Source: Gryganskiella cystojenkinii (Eukaryota; Mortierellomycota; Mortierellomycetes; Mortierellales; Mortierellaceae). From it: DNA of 12,937 nt. Positions 1 through 8,701 of this stretch are shown here, one piece after another. The notes beneath the pieces were generated by a model. The model saw only the letters and a list, made by a program, of their open reading frames with translations. It was not told where the DNA came from and ran no database searches. The position numbers were made by a program, and so were the translations under genes. Location: the NCBI GenBank assembly GCA_015852425.1, contig JAAAIG010000697.1, positions 1 through 12,937 of the forward strand, read 5' to 3'. How positions within the stretch are numbered: position 1 is the stretch's first letter; each line of letters begins with the position of its first letter.

Positions 1-1170
1 AGCAGTACAGCTGTACAACTTGGTTTTGACCATGTTACAGGCAGGATCAAAGACAGATCCGCAGGTATCTAGTGCGTTCTTGCAGCTGCAGTCAGGTGGT
101 GTCGGCTGGCAGGTGTCAGATGCCGAAACACCGTTATCTACACATCCATTGGTACAATCCGCACCAGGAGTAGGAGCTGCACCAGGGGCAGTGCAGGTGT
201 ATAATTTCGTCGCGACGAGCTTACAAGAAGTATGGAATGTAGATCCACAAGTGTCCGATGCCTTCTTGCACTTGCATAAAGGTGCTTTTGATCTGCAAGT
301 GTCAGAAGCATAAAGACCATTATCCTCGCATCCATAGGAACAGTCCACGCCAAGAGCTGGGACCCCAACACCGGCAGGGCAGATATACAATTTATCTGGG
401 ACCATGTTACAGGCAGGATCAAAAGCAGCTCCGCAGGTATCGAATGCCTTCGTGCAGTCACAATTGAGGTTGCAAGTATCAGCAGAAGCAGCATTGTTTG
501 CGCATCCTTTGACACAATCCTCGCCTGGAATGGCAGTTGCACCAACTGCAGTGCAGGTGTATAATTTGGTTGCAACCATGTTACAAGCAGGATCGAAGGT
601 GGACCCGCAGGTATCGAGTGCATTCTTGCAGCTGCAGTCAGGTGGTGGCGACTGGCACTTGTCAGATGCAGAGATCCCATTGTCGAAGCATCCACTAGTA
701 CAGTTCACTCCAGGAGTAGGAGAGGCACCAGCCGAAGTACAGGTGTACAACTGGGTTTTGGTCAGGTTACAGGCAGGATCGAAGGTGGATCCACAGGTAT
801 CGAGTGTCTTCTTGCAGCTGCAGTCAGGTGGTAGCGGCTGGCAAGTGTCAGATGCAGAGATCCCTTTGTCCAAGCATCCACTAGTGCAGTTCACCCCAGG
901 AGTAGGAGCGGCACCAGCAGATGTGCAAGTGTACAACTGGGTTTTGGTCAGGTTACAAGCAGGATCAAAGACAGATCCGCAGGTATCGAATGCGTTCTTG
1001 CAGCTGCAGTCAGGTGGTGGCGGCTGGCAGGTGTCTGATGCAGAGACACCGTTGTCCACGCACCCGCTAATGCAGTCCACTCCAGGAGTAGGAGCGGCAC
1101 CAGTAGCAGTACAGGTGTACAACTTGGTTTTGCTCAGGTTACAGGCAGGACCGAAAGCAGATCCACAGGT
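1..1170 (-). repeat. Array of uniform type II cysteine modules (about 186-bp units)
   Basis: Six complete units and one partial unit of ~62 codons, without introns, lie inside exon 6. The typical cysteine spacing is C-x7-C-x9-C-x12-C-x3-C-x10-C-x6-C-x-C. Conserved words are FDPACN, LYTC, APTPGV and ASDTCQ; linkers are Pro-rich (PPPPD). Units nearest the exon start are nearly identical at DNA level, while the units at about 230-600 are more diverged (CGAAF, CGSTFHTSC). The array continues past position 1, so its copy number cannot be read here. Confidence 0.88.
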
Positions 1171-4100
1171 ATCGAATGCGTTCTTACAGTTGCAATCTAA
1201 CGGTTCTGACGAGCAGATGGCACCTCCAGCTTGTACAATGCATTTGTCTGAGCATAATTCAAGTGGCTTGGGAACTGTGCCAGCGCCATCGCACTGGTAG
1301 ATGTTCTTGGTCTCGAACTTGCACTTGGAAGAGAAGGTAGAGCCACAGACCTAGCGGACAAAGTGCACGATATAGATGATTAATTCCTGATATCAAATGT
1401 CACAGAGTAAAGAATCAATAATCCCTGAGAGACAGTATGCCATACCTTTCCTTTGCCGACACACATGCAGTCGTTTATACATTGGTCGTCACTAATGACG
1501 GCGGCGGCTTGAAGTGTTGCTACCTTTGATGAGCATGTTGTTCCTGGCTCACAAACCTGAAACGCAACTGGATCCTCTCCATTCTTGCAGCTGTAGATTG
1601 TCGATGCAGCGAGGCGGCAGGAGATGGGGAACATGTCACCACAAATGTCTCCATCAGCGGGACACTTGCAGTCCTTGGAAGCACAGAAAGAACCGTTGAC
1701 AATCGAGACGCACTCATCAACGCTGGAGCAAGTCTGGACAAGGTCCGGGAGACCGCTGGCCGCACACCTGTAGACGCTGTTAGGCACGAGCTTACACTCG
1801 GTAGGGTATTGCTCAGAACAAGCAATGGCTCTGCCAGTGCAGTTGCAGGTCGAGTAGCCGCAGTTAGCACTATCATCTTTGTCGGTGATGCATTGTGTGC
1901 CAGGGAGGCACTTCTTGAAAATCTTTGGATCAGCTCCAGCGCCATCAGGACAATGGTAAATCGCAGTGGGTTCAGCGTTACACAGTGGATAGAGGCTGCC
2001 ACCGCATACTGGATTTCCGCTCTTGCTAATGGGACACTTGCATTTGTTATCTGCATTCGAGCAGACAGCACCGCCGGCTTGGACAATGCATTTGTCTGGG
2101 CATAGCTCCAGGAGCTTGGGAACCGTGCCAGCGCTATCGCACTGGTAGATTCTCTCAGAGTCTAGCTTGCATTTGACAGACCATGTCGAGCCACAAATCT
2201 ATGGGATGAAAAGGGAGGTGGAGTTGCTTAGGGTCTTTGATAGATAGTCCGCGAACGTGTTTAAAAATTGAAAGCGATAAGGAGTACAAGTGAAAAATCT
2301 CACCTTTCCATTACCGACGCACTTGCAGTTGTCGATGCAGTTGCATTCGTTATTACTAAAGACGGCAGCGGCTTGCACTATTCCAATCTTATTTGAGCAG
2401 ATGCCTGGAGCGCAGTCTTTGAATTTAACAAGGTCTTCTCCCTTCTTACTATCGTAGATCGTTGAAGCCGAAAGGCGACATGAGATAGGGAACATGTCGC
2501 CGCAGACCTGGCCGTCAATGGGACCCTTGCAGTCCTTGTTGGCACAGAAAGAATCGTCGACAACTGAGACACACTCCTCGGCGCTGGAACAGGTCTTGGC
2601 AAGCTCCGGGACACCGCTGGCTGCGCACTTGTAGACACTGTTAGGCACGAACTTGCACTCGGTTGGGTATTGCTCAGAACAAGCAATGGCACTTCCAGTG
2701 CAGTTGCATGTCGAATAACCGCAGTTGGCGTTACCATCTCTAACCGTGTTGCATTGCGTGCCAGGGAGGCACTTCTTGAAAATCTTTGGATCAGCTCCAG
2801 CACCATCAGGGCAATGGTAAATAGCAGTGGAGTCAGCGTTACATTGTGAATCGAGGCTGCCGCCACAGACCAGCTTTCCACTACTGCTGATCGGACACTT
2901 GCATTTGTTTCCTGAATCTGGGCAGACAGCACCACCGGCTTGGACAATGCATTGGTCTGGGCATAATTCAAGTGGCTTGGGAACCGTGCCAGCGCCATTA
3001 CACTGGTAAATGCTATTGGTCTTCAAGTTGCACTTGAGAGAGAATGTAGAGCCACAAGCCTAGTGGACAAAGTGCAGGATATTGTATTGTTGAATATTTC
3101 AGGAAAATTGACACGATATGAATAAATAATCGATAAAGCCTGCAAACAGCATACCATACCTTTCCTTTGCGGACGCACAGGCAGTCGTTTATACATTGGT
3201 CATCACTAACGACGGCGACACCAGCTTGAAGTTTTGCAACCTGGGATGAGCGTGTTGTTCCTTGCTCACATTCCTTATACACAACTGGGGTTTCTCCCTT
3301 ATTGCAGCTGTAGATTGTCGATGCAGCGAGACGGCAAGAGATAGGGAACATGTCGCCACCAACCTTGCCATTGACGGGACACTTGCAGTCTTCGGAAGCA
3401 CAGAAAGCGCCGTCAGTAACCGAGACACACTCCTCGGCGTTCGGACAGGTCTTGGCAAGCGTAGGAACGCCATTGGCTGCGCATTTGTAGACACTGTTGG
3501 GAACGAACTTGCACTCGGTAGGGTATTGCTCAGAACAAGCAATGACACTGCCAGTGCAGTTGCAGGTCGAGTAGCCGCAGTTGGCGTTACCATCTTTGTC
3601 GGTAATGCATTTTGTGCCAGGGAGACACTTCCTGAGGATCTTGGGATCAGATCCAGCACCATCATGGCAGTGGTAGATGGCAGTGGGGTCAGCGTTACAT
3701 TGTGGGTCCAGGCTGCCGCCACACACTGGCTTACCACTTCTGCTAATGAGGCACTCGCAAGGGCCGGCGCACGAGTTATCGCCTCTGTGGACAACGCAGG
3801 CCTTGGCGCATTCTTCAATTTGGACCGGTTTGGCACCATATCTGTCGCAGTTATAGAGAACCATCATGTTAAGGCCGCAGGAAACAGGGAAGGTGGATCC
3901 GCAAACCTACGTTCAATCATTTGTGTAGTTTAAATAAGGTGTCAATGATTGTCTGTGAAGCATTAGTTGACTCAGAGCAGACGCACGATACATTACAAGT
4001 TGGTAACCCACCTTACCCTTGGAGATACACGTACAAGGATCTACACAGTTGTCTTTTGCATTGTCAGTCTCAAATACGACAGAAGAGTCCATAGACGCTG

Positions 4101-5623
4101 TCGTGGATACACATCGACTGGGCCAGCAATCCTTGATCAGAACTGGGGTCTCATCCTTTTTGCAGTTATACAAGCCTGATGCAAGAAGGCCACACGAAGG
4201 GTCAAAGGTCTTGCCACACTTAGTGCCATCGACCTCGCACTTGCAGCCCTTGTCTCTGCAAATGGCCTCGTCCGAAACGGTCATGCATATCCTGTCCTGA
4301 CCACAAGAACTGACAAATTCTGGGTTTCCATTGCTGTTGCATAGGTAGATTGAGTTTGGTTTTAGGTCGCATTTGTCAGGGAAATGGCGAGAGCAGAATT
4401 GTTTGCTTATGGAGCACCTGCAGGTGGCGGAGCCACAGTAAGCATTGTCGTCCTTGCCAGTGTTGCATTGCGTACCAGGACTACAGATATCGTAGACTTC
4501 GTACTTTGTGCCGTTACCCCTGGGACAGTGGTAGATTGCGTTTGGATCAGCTCTACACTCTGGGAGGAGTCGAGAACCACAGACAGGTGCAGTCGACCGA
4601 CAGTTGCATGTACCGCCGTCTGTTCCACCGCAGCTGCCGGCATTGCGCTGGACCACTATGGGCTTTTCACCGACGGCCTTGCACAAGTACCGAGTCTTGA
4701 AATCGAAATTGCACCCAAAGAGGTCATCTCCGCAAAACTCGCCGACGGCAACACAAAAATCCTTGTATGGGTGCTTGTTCTTCTTGTGGCGAGAGTATTT
4801 GTTGTGGTGATGAGTTTTGTTGTGGTGATGACTGCTGTGTCTTAGTCTGTGTCTGTGATGTTTGCCGTGTTTATGAGGGTGCTTCTTGAACCAAAGATCA
4901 GTGTCATTCGTGTGAGAAACTGTATCCTCATCCGCGCCCATATCGGTGTCGGCATCTGCATGATCATCAACTTCGTCTTCGGCATCATCGTCGGTACCCT
5001 TTGCGGCATTGGAAGCAGATTCAAGCTTTCTTTCGACTTCCTCCTCTCTCGCCATCTCAATGGCGGCAGCACAAAGTGGTGGAAGATCCTTTGAACATGG
5101 TTTGTCCATGACGATGTAGACATGAGCGCCTCCGTTGTTCGTCGCTTCAAATGGAGTCTGGAGGACCTCCTGGGGTTCCTGCAAGGCTGATTTTGGGTAC
5201 ACGCTTGGTGATTTGGTTGTACAGATGATGTTGTCGACGATCCGGGCGTTACAGACAAGATTCATTGTTCTTTCTGTTTACGAAAGGACAGGCGTCCATA
5301 GAGAGCACAAAAGAATATTAGAAATCACAAGTCTTTGAAGAGAGCAATAATAACAGATCGGGAAAGCACAAAGAAAGATTTGTGCAGTACAAACACTTAC
5401 TGCATGTTATGTAATGCTTTCTATTCTTGGAACGGTGATGATGTCCTTTTTTGCTTTTATGGCCAAGGGACTCGACGTGCTGGTCGGAGATGGAGGCGTT
5501 GGTGTCAGCACTGGGTGTAATGATTTGATCATTTGCAGAAACAATGGCAGAGGAGATCGATAGGTGACAGACGGCACTCGCTACCGCCACATAGACGGTA
5601 AAACGCGATAAGAGGTGCCTCAT
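1..5623 (-). CDS. Large secreted modular cysteine-rich protein (partial, C-terminus beyond window)
   Basis: Spliced minus-strand gene. Exons: 5401-5623, 4012-5273, 3160-3906, 2304-3059, 1446-2198 and 1-1350 (continuing past the edge); 1697 codons are visible and every junction keeps the frame. Residues 1-30 form a signal peptide (MRHLLSRF, a hydrophobic run, then a small-residue VSA site), so it should enter the secretory pathway. Residues about 168-193 are Asp/Glu-rich and about 204-243 are His/Lys-rich. From residue 248 it is a chain of ~62-residue modules with the skeleton CG-x-C-x-C-x-C-x-C-x-C-x-C-x-C: four in exon 2, four in each of exons 3-5, and seven plus a partial one in exon 6. I chose ATG 5623 because the signal peptide follows directly; the frame stays open upstream to an ATG at 5794, but a TATA-like box lies between. 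NCT glycosylation sequons recur in exons 3-5. Function unknown; an extracellular or wall-associated binding role is inference. No catalytic domain is visible. Confidence 0.88.
1351..1445 (-). other. Intron 5 of the cysteine-rich gene
   Basis: The intron is 95 bp, phase 0, starts GTATGG after GKGK and ends ACTTTGTCCGCTAG. The last 14 bases differ from intron 3 at one position. Confidence 0.85.
2199..2303 (-). other. Intron 4 of the cysteine-rich gene
   Basis: The intron is 105 bp, phase 0, starts GTGAGA after GNGK and ends CATCCCATAG. It sits at the same protein position as introns 3 and 5, but its interior and its 3' end do not resemble theirs. Confidence 0.85.
3060..3159 (-). other. Intron 3 of the cysteine-rich gene
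   Basis: The intron is 100 bp, phase 0, starts GTATGG after KGK and ends ACTTTGTCCACTAG. Both ends closely match intron 5, which shows that the intron was copied together with its exon. Confidence 0.85.
3907..4011 (-). other. Intron 2 of the cysteine-rich gene
   Basis: The donor GTGGGT follows a Lys-Gly-Lys sequence and the acceptor is CGTAG. The intron is 105 bp and in phase 0. An alternative donor GTAAGG lies 6 bases earlier and would remove two residues. I chose the later site because introns 3, 4 and 5 all begin right after the same GK residues. Confidence 0.78.
4768..4887 (-). other. His/Lys-rich region of the cysteine-rich protein
   Basis: About 40 residues (protein positions about 204-243) contain 15 histidines plus many Lys/Arg, including HHRHR, a repeated HHHNK word and RHKKNKH. 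It follows directly on an acidic stretch (about 168-193) with 11 Asp and 3 Glu in 26 residues. A shorter basic His patch (KKGHHHR) is already present at the end of exon 1. Such segments commonly bind Zn, Cu or Ni or polyanions; no binding is shown here. Confidence 0.75.
5274..5400 (-). other. Intron 1 of the cysteine-rich gene
   Basis: The donor is GTAAGT, directly after ...ACATGCA, and the acceptor is AACAG. The intron is 127 bp and in phase 1: the A left by exon 1 joins AA of exon 2 to make a Lys codon. It separates the signal-peptide exon from the acidic/His-rich and module-bearing exon. Confidence 0.82.
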
Positions 5624-5696
5624 AATAGTTCCTGCAGTGATCCGTCTGTGAGTAAAAATTGAAAAACGATGGCAATATTGGTGAGGATGGAGACGA

Positions 5697-5704
5697 TATT
5701 TAAA
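5697..5704 (-). promoter_or_regulatory. TATA-like box of the cysteine-rich gene
   Basis: TTTAAATA on the minus strand lies about 75 bp before ATG 5623. A CCAAT word (5677-5681) sits downstream of it. Placement is plausible for a fungal core promoter, but this short AT-rich match could be chance. Confidence 0.35.
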
Positions 5705-6312
5705 GATGACGAGAAATGAAGGAGGGTTGAAATGTTGCAAACGACGACAAGGGCCGTGTCCATTTGGATCATTCCTTAATGCCGCGAGTTTCAAGTGTGA
5801 ATCTTCATCGGGACGATGGAACGTCCACCCCTATTTGATTCTCCAAAGGAAGAAAGGGGGTTCAAGGAAGAAAAGTCACAACATGTTACAAGAAAACAAC
5901 AGATCCCTCCTCCCTTCCATAGAAAGTCATGGCATCGCATTGGAAGGCTTTGAAGAGAGTTGGATGAGCGCTTTCGGCACTTTTTTGGGGGCTTCAAGCT
6001 GCTTCACTCTGGTGATCGAGATGATTGATTGTCTTCCGACTTTAAAGATGGACGCCAACAGCTTGGTTTCACTGCCTAAGTTGACCCCAAGGGTTGCAAT
6101 CTGCTCTCAGATCCTAGGTCGATTTCAAGTGCAGTTAGTGCTCTTGGTCAGCAGAGGAGTCCAAAAGAAAAAAAAGTCAAAAAAGGGGTTGTGAAAAGGG
6201 ACAAACGGTACTCTAACCACACGAGTTTTGTGCTCCTTTTGTTCGCAGGGTCTTGTCAAAGACCTCCTGTGCTCAATCTTTTTTTGACTCATCTCCTCCA
6301 TGGCCTCTCTAA
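5705..6312. other. Intergenic region, no gene recognised
   Basis: An open frame of 162 codons (5706-6194, plus) starts inside the presumed promoter of the minus-strand gene. It has no signal peptide, domain or recognisable motif and ends in a Lys-rich low-complexity tail, so I do not call it a gene. The stretch probably holds the upstream regulatory DNA of the cysteine-rich gene. Confidence 0.5.
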
Positions 6313-6870
6313 TCTCACGACATTACTAATCTCCAATTCCAAGATTGGTTTCGTCAACATGCGGTGGACGCGATAGTCGAGGGGACGACTATCCCTTTTA
6401 CTCACCATCACTCACACCAACAGAGGTCCACCATCGACGACACTCTCTCCTCCTCCAACCTCCTGCGTCGTTATACTTGCGCTGTCTCCGACCGTGCCCT
6501 TCACTCCATTCAACTCCATCCCCTTGAATCGATCGAACAAGGACGAGGACCCTTATCGCTTCGACATCTCCTTGCCTCATCAACCAGAGTTCGGCCCTCT
6601 CTCACCTCTGTTTCTGGACGACCTCGCGGCCAGCACTACTCGACAGACAGAAGCAGAGCTATGGGAACAGGTAATCCTGTTCCTGTGTATAGCATATGCT
6701 TCATCCAAGGATCAGAGTCGACAATGTCATGACAAGACTCCAGCAACGTCGGCTCGAATGGATCGAACGATCGAATATGTAAATCGAACTGGCAAGTTGT
6801 CATGGGCAAGAGTACCTCAAAAAGATGGCTTTCTGCTCTGGCAAGGAAGGATGCATCTCCTTTCCCCTGA
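6313..6870 (+). mobile_element. Degenerate LINE-type (non-LTR) retrotransposon fragment
   Basis: Three successive frames read like consecutive parts of a LINE ORF2. Frame 1 (6313-6520) gives LQFQDWFRQH, then RSTIDDTLSSSNLL and CAVSDRAL, the layout of the C-terminal APE-type endonuclease (S-x-IDY ... S-x-L ... C-x-V ... SDH). The usual SDH is here SDR followed by AL. Frame 2 (about 6525-6670) gives DPYRFDISLPHQPEF, like the W/YRFN-x-L-x-D-x-EF motif after the endonuclease, and ends in ELWEQ. Frame 3 (6714-6860) gives RLQQRRLEW, a stop (TAA), then ELASCHGQEYLKKM, like the linker before the reverse transcriptase. At least two frameshifts and one stop make it inactive. No RT domain, poly(A) tail or target-site duplication was found. 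Family assignment is from motif memory. Confidence 0.5.
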
Positions 6871-7184
6871 CCTTTCTTCCTTACATCTCTGCCCCATCCC
6901 TTCAACCACGCCAACGGTGCAATCCCATGTCTTCAACCAACTCTTCTCAAAAGCCATATCGGTGTCCGGTGTTTGTGGCTCTTTGTACAATTACCAATAA
7001 CCGTGAACAACTGCATCACGTTACACTCCCTCATGGTCCTCTTTTTGCCGACCCTCAAAAAAAAATCCCCTTTTGCTTTTTTCTTACCTTTATGAACGCG
7101 ATAACTGAACTGTGCTTCAAGCACGTCTCGTCGCCGCCATACATGACCAAGGCCACCACGTTGACAACAGGAAAGATTCTTCAG
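6871..7184. other. Stretch without a recognisable gene
   Basis: An open plus-strand frame runs through here, but its residues show no motif I can place and it contains low-complexity A and T runs (about 7058-7085). It may be more worn-down retroelement or the start of the decayed gene downstream. I cannot tell where one ends and the other begins. Confidence 0.35.
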
Positions 7185-7280
7185 TGGTGTTGGAGATCTG
7201 AAGCCTACTACAGCTTCGACCGCCCTCCAAGGATCAGGATACCAGAGACCCTTATCCGAGCTGCGAAACTGAGCTATCGT

Positions 7281-7306
7281 GTGCCTCGATTTCCAAAACG
7301 AGGCAC
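7281..7306. repeat. Short inverted repeat (8-bp stem, 10-base loop)
   Basis: GTGCCTCG at 7281-7288 is matched by CGAGGCAC at 7299-7306. It lies within a coding-like fragment and is probably incidental. Confidence 0.45.
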
Positions 7307-7341
7307 GTACGCTCTTGACTCTATTCCTATTGCAGGGCAGA

Positions 7342-7369
7342 CAAAGAGCGAGACAAACAAAGAGCGAGA
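7342..7369. repeat. Direct repeat, 12 bp, period 16
   Basis: CAAAGAGCGAGA occurs at 7342-7353 and again at 7358-7369. It directly follows a splice-acceptor-like TTCCTATTGCAG and looks like a local slippage duplication. Confidence 0.6.
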
Positions 7370-8616
7370 TCTAGTTATATGGATGACATGCGAACTGCTC
7401 TTGGAAAAGCAACCATAACGGTGAGAGGGACGCAGTGTTAGTCTTGTAGTCGTCCTCATAATTTGTATTATGAACGCACCGGTCTGATTTCTGTTTTATG
7501 TATTCGATGCCGTTTAGCTTTATCAAGGTCACGAACCAGACCAGAAGGATGGCATAACCAGTGTCTCCATATTTTTTTTTTTTCCTGATCCAGGTGTCTT
7601 TCATCCAGGATACAGGTTCGGCGAATGAGGTTGTCCAAGTCGGTTATGTCACGACCGATTTTGCTCAGAAACCTACGAAATGATGACCAACAACAACAAT
7701 GACGGCATCGGCAACGACCATCACTGAGGCTCCAGAGTGGCCTATTCCAAGACTGAGCATGGGTCCGGTGATGGAGATGCTATCAGGATCAGGAAAAGAC
7801 CACGGTGCACCACAAAGTCAGAGACTACCTTTGCGATCGATGTTGAGACTGAGAACGAGTCTTCTGACGGAAATGCGGCGCAGGCGTAAATATAGGCCGG
7901 ATCGACTTATAATCGCACTGATCCTATCTTATACCTGGCATCCCGGCTCGCCCCGAAGGACAGCAACGAAAAGTACAAGACCACACGGCCTCGCAGAGAC
8001 AACCTTTTCAACGATATATTGCTGGATTCGCAAAAGAACGAGACACAGATGCCAACTGGCATGTTTCGGACCCTAATACCCTGATTGTTGAAATGACCTC
8101 CAATCTCAAAACATTATGGACACCAAAGTTTACTCCGCACTTAGAGATCATCTTATCGGCCTATTTATCCGCTTCGTGATCCATCCCATCGAAGAGAAAG
8201 TACCAGGAACGGATTGTCACCTAGGCCAAGTCCCAGGACAACAAATAGATGAAATTCAGGATCAACCTGCCGGCGGGCACAAAGCCAACATTTCCCAAGC
8301 CCAGACTCTCTTACCATAGACCAATAGTCTCAGCGATCTCACAGACCAGCTTTGTCGGTCTACCTGTGCCTGTGGCTGCATCTCCTACAACGGCGACTTT
8401 CTAGAGGGTTTCCGATGTTAATACATCCAAGTTGGAGCACCTTAAGACTGTAATAAGACTGATACAAGAGCACGAGAAAAAACATTCATATTGTGTTGAA
8501 AAGACCGATCTAGCCGAGTCAAAAGAGTTTCGATGGCCATGTTGATGACGGCGTTAGCGAGGAAGAAGTGGAGGTAGACAAAGAAGAGGCAGAAAGACGC
8601 GATGGAGAAAATTAGG

Positions 8617-8701
8617 GTAAGGACGCGTTCTAAGGACGCATACGAGCACTGAACTTGTATGTGCTGATACTATCTCTGCATCTTTATTCTTTCCAAAATA
8701 G
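8617..8701 (+). other. Relic intron inside the decayed gene
   Basis: The donor GTAAGG and acceptor CAAAATAG enclose 85 bp. Splicing joins the acidic fragment (EEEVEVDKEEAERR) to the AHCRLIKAVV fragment in the same frame, with a single TAG stop just before the donor. Frame retention across the junction is good evidence that the flanks were once exons. Confidence 0.5.

Larger units (their letters stand above)
1446..3906 (-). repeat. Tandem array of three four-module exon copies
   Basis: Exons 3, 4 and 5 encode 249, 252 and 251 residues. Each begins with x-CGST, ends with (G/R)-(K/N)-GK at a phase-0 donor, and carries the same order of four modules. Landmarks are CGGSL, then CSEQYPTEC, then GDMFPISCR, then a Gln/Ala-rich stretch before the final cysteine cluster. 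The second half of exon 2 follows the same four-module plan but is much more diverged. Symmetrical 0-0 exons can be added without changing the frame, which explains how the array grew. Confidence 0.85.

Noticed and set aside
404..1300. A 298-codon plus-strand open frame with repeated words (LQAGSK, PQVSNAF)
   Set aside because: It is the antisense mirror of the type II module array. The repeated words are reverse translations of the conserved CN.../FDPAC/DTC codons, and the minus strand carries the spliced, cysteine-conserving gene.
3262..3933. A 223-codon plus-strand open frame
   Set aside because: It is antisense to exon 3, has no cysteine pattern, signal peptide or known motif, and crosses a splice acceptor of the well-supported minus-strand gene.
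1..5623. A CRISPR-like array suggested by regularly repeated 186-bp units
   Set aside because: The repeats are coding, much longer than CRISPR repeats, have no unique spacers, and the gene carries spliceosomal introns.
5706..6194. A 162-codon plus-strand open frame starting beside the promoter of the large gene
   Set aside because: It has low-complexity Lys-rich ends, no motif, and no partner features such as a promoter or poly(A) signal. It is plausible as a chance frame; kept as intergenic.
6825..7418. A 197-codon plus-strand open frame
   Set aside because: Its first part overlaps the LINE linker remains and its middle contains A/T homopolymer runs. No single protein family pattern runs through it, so only its last part is kept as a fragment of the decayed gene.
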